NCBI GenBank assembly: GCA_028281485.1
Contig: JANQJT010000044.1
Location: 1-5,998 of the forward strand
Direction of reading: 5' to 3'
DNA from: Phycisphaeraceae bacterium
GTDB taxonomy: Bacteria; Planctomycetota; Phycisphaerae; Phycisphaerales; Zrk34
Length of the DNA: 5,998 nt
Below, in pieces: positions 1 to 5,021 of this stretch; the first letter of the stretch is position 1; each line of letters opens with the position of its first letter. A model generated the notes under the pieces. The model saw nothing but the letters and a program-made list of their open reading frames with translations. It did not search any database and was not told where the DNA came from. The position numbers were made by a program, and so were the translations under genes.

Positions 1-129
1 AACGACCTCGCCGCCCAACACCCCGACCGCGTCAAGCAGATGCGTACCCGACTCCACAACTGGTACAAGCAGGTCGACGCCAAGTTCCTCCGACCCAAAA
101 ACGGACAAACCCCCTGGCAACCCGAGTAA
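1..129 (+). CDS. Sulfatase, C-terminal fragment (5' end outside window)
   Basis: The frame is open from the first base and ends at TAA 127-129, giving the last 42 residues of a protein that begins upstream. The tail reads NDLAAQHPDRVKQM, then a W-Y-K pair and a Pro-rich end. This is the usual C-terminal helix of type I (formylglycine) sulfatases, where 'N-L-A-x-Q-H-P' precedes an amphipathic helix. The complete sulfatase downstream has the matching stretch TNLADQHPEIVDQL near its own C-terminus, so the two are probably paralogues. No catalytic residue lies inside the window, so function rests on this tail motif and on the neighbour only. The next gene starts 5 nt after the stop, so the two are almost certainly cotranscribed. 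Another alkaline-phosphatase-superfamily hydrolase is possible but less likely. Confidence 0.78.
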   Translation, partial: NDLAAQHPDRVKQMRTRLHNWYKQVDAKFLRPKNGQTPWQPE

Positions 130-134
130 ACAAC

Positions 135-1691
135 ATGCACACCAAACGACTGACATCCCTCACCCTCTGCGTCGCCGCATTCATCACACTTTATTCCGCT
201 CCGGCCTGCGCGGCAGACAACACAAAACCCAACGTCATCGTCATCGTTGCCGACGACCTCGGCTACGCCGACCTCGCCTTCCTCCCCCAAGCCCCTGACG
301 ATATCAAACACTTCGGCACGCCCGGCCTCGATCGCCTCGCCTCGATGGGCACCTACTTCGACAACGCCTACGCCACCGCCCCCATCTGCTCCCCCGCACG
401 CGCCGGCCTCATCACCGGCCGATACCAGCAACGCTGGGGCAACTACTGGTACGGCGAAGGCGGACTGCCTCGCTCCGAAGCCACCCTCCCCCAACTGCTC
501 AAACCCCTCGGCTACGTCAGCAAGAAAATCGGCAAGACCCACCTCAACGGCGGCCCCGTCCACAACCCCATCGACCACGGCTTCGACGAATCCCTCGGCT
601 TCCAGCACCACACCTGGGACTACATCCGGCTCAGCCATAAAGACCGCGACGCCTACAAACAACGCGCCGCAGGCGTCAAACTGGGCATCCTCAACGTCGG
701 CCCACTCGAACGCGATAAGGGCATACCCGCCTCCTACGAAAACGGCTTCACCACCGAAATCTTCACCGACCAGGCCGTCGAGTTCATCCAGCGCCACGCC
801 GACTCAAAGCCCTTCTACATCCAGCTCGAATACAACGCCGTCCACATGCCCACCTACGTCACCCACCCCACCTACGCCCAGCGCGTCGGCATCGAACCCA
901 CACCATGGGATCGCGACGCCGCCGAATGGAAGTTCCCCTACTGGGACCCGCGCCAATCCTCCTGGCACAAGTGGCACAGAACATGGGGACACCTCGAAGC
1001 CATCGACCCGCTCGGCCGCAAACGCTACCTCTCACACCTGCTCGCCATGGACGACGGCATCACCCGCATCGTCAAAACCCTCGAAGACGCCCAACAACTC
1101 GACAACACCATCATCGTCTTCGTCTCAGACAACGGCGGCACCATCAACACCTATTCCAACAACACCCCCCTGCGTGGATGGAAATACATGTTCGGCGAAG
1201 GCGGCATCCGGATCCCCATGATCGTCGTCACTCCCAACCACCACGCACCCAACACCACCCGCCACGCCATCGCCTCCACCATGGACATCGCCCCCACCGT
1301 CCTCGAACTCATCGGCGCCACGCCCCCCGCCAACCTCGACGGCCGATCCCTCCTGTCCGCCATCAACAATCCCAATGAATCCGGCCACGACTTCATATGT
1401 TGGACCAACGGACGCGGCACACGCGTCATACGTTCCGGAGACTGGAAACTCGCCATCGACGCCGGCTGGTCACACGCCAACTACAAACTCGTCGACGGCA
1501 TCGCTCACCGTGACCCCAACCCCGCCACCTACCCCGACGGCACCGCCCTCTTCAACCTCCGCAACGACATCGGCGAAACCACCAACCTCGCCGACCAACA
1601 CCCCGAAATCGTTGATCAACTCACCACGCAATACAACGCGTGGCGCCAACAGATGTCCGACCCTCGCAATTCAAACGGAACCCTCAAGTAA
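135..1691 (+). CDS. Secreted type I (formylglycine-dependent) sulfatase
   Basis: This 518-aa protein should hydrolyse sulfate esters, most likely on a polysaccharide outside the cytoplasm. Residues 1-26 form a signal peptide: basic H-T-K-R start, hydrophobic core, and an A-C-A cleavage site before ADNTKPN. The mature part opens with the metal-binding strand PNVIVIVADDLGYAD (D40, D41). The sulfatase signature C85-S-P-A-R89, followed by AGLITGRY, contains the Cys that is converted to formylglycine. It fits the C-x-P-x-R context used by maturation enzymes. Further active-site candidates are K134 and H136 (GKTHL), H237 (NAVHMP), D332-N333 (VSDNGG) and K350 (PLRGWK). All key positions are present and the length is normal, so it should be active. 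The ATG at 135 is chosen because it directly precedes the signal peptide. No Shine-Dalgarno sequence is visible, and translation may be coupled to the preceding stop. The substrate is unknown; the downstream GH2 gene suggests a sulfated galactose-containing glycan. A formylglycine-generating enzyme must be encoded elsewhere. Confidence 0.95.
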   Translation: MHTKRLTSLTLCVAAFITLYSAPACAADNTKPNVIVIVADDLGYADLAFLPQAPDDIKHFGTPGLDRLASMGTYFDNAYATAPICSPARAGLITGRYQQRWGNYWYGEGGLPRSEATLPQLLKPLGYVSKKIGKTHLNGGPVHNPIDHGFDESLGFQHHTWDYIRLSHKDRDAYKQRAAGVKLGILNVGPLERDKGIPASYENGFTTEIFTDQAVEFIQRHADSKPFYIQLEYNAVHMPTYVTHPTYAQRVGIEPTPWDRDAAEWKFPYWDPRQSSWHKWHRTWGHLEAIDPLGRKRYLSHLLAMDDGITRIVKTLEDAQQLDNTIIVFVSDNGGTINTYSNNTPLRGWKYMFGEGGIRIPMIVVTPNHHAPNTTRHAIASTMDIAPTVLELIGATPPANLDGRSLLSAINNPNESGHDFICWTNGRGTRVIRSGDWKLAIDAGWSHANYKLVDGIAHRDPNPATYPDGTALFNLRNDIGETTNLADQHPEIVDQLTTQYNAWRQQMSDPRNSNGTLK

Positions 1692-1700
1692 GGCCAAGCA

Positions 1701-4187
1701 ATGACACGCAATCTCCTCATTCCAATCATCACACTCACCCTCTTCATCTGCACCAGTTGCACCGCAGCCGCGCCCCCGCGACAGACCCTCGACTTCAACC
1801 CAGACTGGCGCTTCGCCCTCGGCGAGCAACCCAACGCCCACCAAACCTCGTTCGACGACACCCAGTGGCAATCACTCCGCGTCCCGCACGACTGGGCCAT
1901 CGCCGGTCCCTTCGACCCCAACGCCCCCGGCAACACCGGCAAACTCCCCTGGAAAGGCGAGGGCTGGTACCGCAAGACCTTCACCCTCAGCCCCGCCGAC
2001 GCCGACAAACGCGTCTTCCTCAACTTCGACGGCGTCATGGCCGAACCCAGGGTCTACGTCAACGGTCAACTCGCCGGCCAATGGGACTACGGCTACATGG
2101 CCTTCCAGGTCGACATCACCCCCCACCTGCACTTCGACAAGCCCAACGTCGTCGCCGTCCACTGCGACACACGCAACCACGGCTCACGCTGGTACCCCGG
2201 CGCCGGCATCTTCCGTGACGTCCAACTCGTCACGACCAACTCCATCCACATCCCCCACTGGGGCATCTACGTCACCACCCCCACCGTCACCGACACCCAC
2301 GCCGTCGTCCGCGCGCAGGTCGAAGTCGACAACACGCTCCCCAACTCGCGCACCGTCCAGGTCATTACCACCGTCCTCGACCCCGCCGGCAATCCCGTCG
2401 CCCGACGCAGCCGCATCACCAACGCAAAACCCTCCACGCGAACCACCCTCTCAAACACCCTCACGCTCTCCAATCCCCAGCGGTGGGACGTCGACCACCC
2501 TCACCTCTACACACTCGTCACCGAGATCCGACACAACGACACGATCCTCGACCGCGTCGAAACCCGCTTCGGCATCCGCACCTTCAAGTGGACCGCCGAC
2601 GACGGCTTCCACCTCAACGGCCGACGCCTCCAACTCCAAGGCGTCAATCTCCACCACGACCTCGGCCCCCTCGGCGCCGCCTTCAACCGCCGCGCCATGC
2701 AGCGCCAACTCGAAATCATGAAGGACATGGGCGTCAACGCCATCCGCACCAGTCACAACCCCCCCGCCGCCGAACTGCTCGACCTCTGCGACGAGATGGG
2801 ACTCGTCGTCTTCGATGAGGCCTTCGACAAATGGGACCACACCGCCACCTACCACGGCGGCGACAAGCACTTCGACGAATACTTCAAACGCCAGCTCACC
2901 AACTTCATCCGTCGCGACCGCAACCACCCCTCCATTGTCGTCTGGTCCATCGGCAACGAGATCGGCTACGTCCTGACCAACAAGAACAACAAATGGAAGC
3001 CCAAGGTCGACATGCTCGTCGAGCACGTCCGCGCCCTCGATCCCACCCGACCCGTCACCATGGGAAACCACGGCACCGGCGCCGTCACCAACAAAAACAA
3101 CCACGTCCTCGAAAACGTCGACATCATGAGCTGGAACTACAATCGCAAGTACGCGCTCGCCAAGGCCCGCTACCCCGACAAACCCACCATTTACAGCGAG
3201 TCCGCCTCCGCACTCTCCGAACGCGGCTTCTTCCACCTCCCCCTGCCCGCTCACAAAACCGACTACGTCACCGATTCACGCCAGCTCAACGCCTACGACA
3301 TGAACGGCGCCACCTGGTCCGACATGGCCGATGTCGATCTGCTCCGCATGGAGCAGGATCGCTACTGCGCCGGAGAGTTCGTCTGGACCGGCTTCGACTA
3401 CATCGGCGAACCCACCCCCTACAACGATCAATGGGTCCGTAAGAACAACCTCACCCAATCCGACGCCTCACGCAGCAGCTACTTCGGCATCGTCGACCTC
3501 GCCGGCATCCCCAAGGACCGCTTCTATCTCTACCGCAGCCACTGGCGCTCCGAACAAACCACCGTCCACATCATGCCGCATTGGAACTGGTCCGGCCGCA
3601 AGGGCGCCCCCGTCCCCGTCATGGTCTTCACCAACGGAGACTCCGCCGAGCTCTTCCTCAACGGCCGATCCCTCGGCACACGACACAAGGGCGAAGACAA
3701 AAACGTCGAAGGCCTCGACAGCTACTACTCCCCCATGAAACACTACCGACTGTGCTGGCTGCACGTCCCCTACCAGCCAGGCACGCTCAAGGCCGTTGCC
3801 TACCAAGACGGCAAACCCATCGGCCAAGCCTCCGTCACAACCGCCGGCCCCCCCGCCACACTCCGCCTCACACCCGACCGCGCCACCATCCACGCCGACG
3901 GCCAGGACCTCTCCTTCATACTCGTCGAAGCAATCGATAAAGACGGAAACCTCTGCCCCTTCGCCGACAACCTCGTCAAGTTCCACCTGCAGGGCCCCGG
4001 CTCCATCGCCGCTGTCGGCAACGGCGCTCCCCGCTCCCTCGAACCCTTCGTCGCCTCCCAGCGCTCCCTCTTCTATGGCAAGGCCGTCGTCATCATCCGC
4101 TCAAACCAGGACGAAACCGGCGCCATCCAAATCACCGCCACCGCCCAAGGACTGACCGAAACAACCACACGCATCAAGGTCGAATAA
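1701..4187 (+). CDS. Glycoside hydrolase family 2, beta-galactosidase-like, DUF4982-type
   Basis: This 828-aa exported retaining glycosidase should remove terminal beta-linked sugars, probably galactose. Domains run in the order usual for the family. First comes a sugar-binding jelly-roll (about 27-178, with RWYPGAGIFR at 163-172). Next is an Ig-like sandwich (about 185-290), then a TIM barrel (about 295-600). A DUF4982-like sandwich (about 610-700, with AELFLNGRSLG) and a C-terminal Ig-like/GH2 C5-type domain (about 715-825, with VGNGAPRS) complete it. In the barrel, GVNLHHDLG (314-322), H352 in RTSHNPP, the acid/base E420 in WSIGNEIGY and the probable nucleophile E500 in YSESASALSERG are intact, as is W562 in FVWTGFDYIGE. 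The N-terminus is a hydrophobic export signal. C20 lies near its end, but the -3 residue is Cys, so a lipobox is doubtful. The gene starts 9 nt after the sulfatase stop with at most a weak AAGG (1690-1693) as ribosome-binding site. Other GH2 activities (beta-glucuronidase, beta-mannosidase, exo-acting on modified galactose) cannot be excluded. Confidence 0.93.
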   Translation: MTRNLLIPIITLTLFICTSCTAAAPPRQTLDFNPDWRFALGEQPNAHQTSFDDTQWQSLRVPHDWAIAGPFDPNAPGNTGKLPWKGEGWYRKTFTLSPADADKRVFLNFDGVMAEPRVYVNGQLAGQWDYGYMAFQVDITPHLHFDKPNVVAVHCDTRNHGSRWYPGAGIFRDVQLVTTNSIHIPHWGIYVTTPTVTDTHAVVRAQVEVDNTLPNSRTVQVITTVLDPAGNPVARRSRITNAKPSTRTTLSNTLTLSNPQRWDVDHPHLYTLVTEIRHNDTILDRVETRFGIRTFKWTADDGFHLNGRRLQLQGVNLHHDLGPLGAAFNRRAMQRQLEIMKDMGVNAIRTSHNPPAAELLDLCDEMGLVVFDEAFDKWDHTATYHGGDKHFDEYFKRQLTNFIRRDRNHPSIVVWSIGNEIGYVLTNKNNKWKPKVDMLVEHVRALDPTRPVTMGNHGTGAVTNKNNHVLENVDIMSWNYNRKYALAKARYPDKPTIYSESASALSERGFFHLPLPAHKTDYVTDSRQLNAYDMNGATWSDMADVDLLRMEQDRYCAGEFVWTGFDYIGEPTPYNDQWVRKNNLTQSDASRSSYFGIVDLAGIPKDRFYLYRSHWRSEQTTVHIMPHWNWSGRKGAPVPVMVFTNGDSAELFLNGRSLGTRHKGEDKNVEGLDSYYSPMKHYRLCWLHVPYQPGTLKAVAYQDGKPIGQASVTTAGPPATLRLTPDRATIHADGQDLSFILVEAIDKDGNLCPFADNLVKFHLQGPGSIAAVGNGAPRSLEPFVASQRSLFYGKAVVIIRSNQDETGAIQITATAQGLTETTTRIKVE

Positions 4188-4197
4188 CAACACATCC

Positions 4198-4284
4198 CGG
4201 CACCTTCTGCCCCTGACCCAGCAAAACCTCCGCCTTACGCAGCTTCGCGATGATCTGTTCCGATGAATGACGTGTCCGTGCCAT
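4198..4284 (-). pseudogene. IS3-family transposase OrfA remnant (N-terminus only)
   Basis: Reading the minus strand from the ATG at 4284-4282 gives MARTRHSSEQIIAKLRK followed by AEVLLGQGQKVP. This is the characteristic start of IS3-family OrfA (helix-turn-helix, HTH_Tnp_1 type), which normally continues with E-V-C-R-x-L-G-(I/V)-x-(E/D)-x-T-Y-Y-R-W. Here the similarity stops after about 29 codons and the frame runs into G-C-V-V-I and then the antisense of the GH2 gene end. The recognition helix, the rest of OrfA and all of OrfB (DDE domain) are absent, so it cannot move. The break point lies only about 10 nt beyond the GH2 stop codon. Family placement rests on recognising the N-terminal motif by eye. 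The original left end of the element may lie near 4338, where the minus strand reads TGATTATGAGAG, but no partner terminal repeat exists to confirm it. Confidence 0.8.
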
Positions 4285-4485
4285 CTGTGGCCTGCCTTTC
4301 CCAAGTGCGTCCGTGACCACGAGATTCTCTCATAATCAACGGACTAGTTCTTGGGGGGCAGGTCATTGGACCTGAGGCCATATAGTCAAAGTCTTCACAA
4401 CAGATATGCGTAGGAGAATCTCAGCAACATCAACCACACGTGCCCTACGGTCAATAGTAGCAACTACATTTCACTAAGATTAAAC
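4285..4485. other. Gene-free spacer between convergent units
   Basis: I see no coding frame with family resemblance in these 201 nt on either strand. The part up to about 4338 may be the untranslated left end of the decayed IS3 element. The remainder separates the plus-strand polysaccharide operon from the end of the minus-strand RHS cassette, and base composition falls from GC-rich to mixed across it. No Rho-independent terminator with a T-tract was found for either unit. Confidence 0.6.
4359..4374. repeat. Short perfect inverted repeat (6-bp stem, 4-nt loop)
   Basis: The sequence CAGGTC-ATTG-GACCTG is a perfect hairpin, preceded on the plus strand by a run of six G (4353-4358). It lies in the convergent spacer, where a terminator would be expected, but no T-run follows it on either strand. 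It is therefore recorded as a possible weak or Rho-assisted transcription end rather than a called terminator. Confidence 0.35.
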
Positions 4486-5013
4486 CTAAATGAATTCTCG
4501 ATCATCGCGGGTAGGACCGATACAGTTGCAGCTAACTTTCACTTGTCCACTGATGGCCAACGCAAATTCACACCCAATCTGTAAAGACAAGCAAAGCAAC
4601 TCCAATGCATACTCATTCAGACACATGTCTTGACATGATAGATTCTTCCGCAGGTGCTCCATCCATGCTTTAACGGCATCTAACCCGATTTCCGATGAGA
4701 TAACGAGTTCATTAGATTGAATGAATTCTTTCCAGAGATCTCGTACGATTGAATCGGCCTGATTATCGTTTTCAAAAAAAAGATGAGCATGCGTTCGATC
4801 CCATCCATCCGTAAAACTCGCATCAAAAGCTGAACCAGAATTCCTACTTCCTTCGCAGGCAGCATCGATACTCTGCTCGCTCTGACAATCAGTATGCAGG
4901 TATCTTTGCTTATCATTCGCTGTAAGTTCATATTGACCATTTCGCAGCGATAAGTCATCTAACGAATGAATCGGTTCTACAACAATCGTGTATTGCCAGA
5001 CTGCCATAATCAT
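4486..5013 (-). CDS. Hypothetical acidic, Cys-rich protein; candidate RHS immunity protein
   Basis: I do not recognise a family for this protein of 173-175 aa. It has no signal peptide and no clear membrane segment, so it is probably cytoplasmic. It is strongly acidic, with 28 Asp/Glu against 13 Lys/Arg, and has eight Cys, five or more of them in the last third (around SCQDMC, LLCL, IGCEF, VSCNC). It starts MIMAVWQYTIVVEP. An AAGGA ribosome-binding site (5017-5021) lies 3 nt from the first ATG but 9 nt from the ATG at 5007, so the true start is probably 5007 (173 aa). The gene begins 6 nt after the RHS stop, and the ribosome-binding site overlaps that stop, which implies coupled translation. 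An acidic small protein directly behind an RHS variable tip is the classical position of an immunity protein. That role is inferred from position and charge, not from homology. Confidence 0.8.
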   Translation of the reverse strand: MIMAVWQYTIVVEPIHSLDDLSLRNGQYELTANDKQRYLHTDCQSEQSIDAACEGSRNSGSAFDASFTDGWDRTHAHLFFENDNQADSIVRDLWKEFIQSNELVISSEIGLDAVKAWMEHLRKNLSCQDMCLNEYALELLCLSLQIGCEFALAISGQVKVSCNCIGPTRDDREFI

Positions 5014-5016
5014 AAT

Positions 5017-5021
5017 TCCTT
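5017..5021 (-). promoter_or_regulatory. Shine-Dalgarno site (AAGGA) of the RHS-downstream gene
   Basis: The minus strand reads GAGTAAGGAATTATGATTATG. The TAA that ends the RHS gene supplies the first bases of TAAGGA, so stop codon and ribosome-binding site overlap. The spacing (9 nt) favours the second ATG at 5007 as start. This is the only clear Shine-Dalgarno sequence in front of a gene in the window. Confidence 0.6.

Noticed and set aside
247..1221. Long open frame (324 codons, + strand) inside the sulfatase gene
   Set aside because: Its product is almost only Ser, Thr, Pro and Ala, as expected from an off-frame reading of a gene with C in most third positions. The sulfatase frame has all catalytic motifs.
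2451..3254. Long antisense open frame (267 codons, - strand) inside the GH2 gene
   Set aside because: The product is a Val/Gly/Glu-rich string without domains, a mirror of the GC-rich sense codons. The GH2 active-site residues are on the other strand.
4101..4304. Minus-strand 67-codon frame across the GH2 end and IS remnant
   Set aside because: It starts in a different frame from the OrfA-like peptide, has no family resemblance and overlaps the GH2 gene antisense.
4321..4422. Nine-base inverted repeat GAGATTCTC (4321-4329) and GAGAATCTC (4414-4422), considered as transposon ends or an attachment site
   Set aside because: A 9-bp pair within 300 nt arises by chance with appreciable probability, the arms lack TG/CA ends, and no target duplication flanks them.
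4188..4485. Search for CRISPR repeats, tRNA or Rho-independent terminator in the spacer
   Set aside because: No direct repeats with regular spacing, no tRNA arms or T-loop consensus, and no hairpin followed by a T-run were found.
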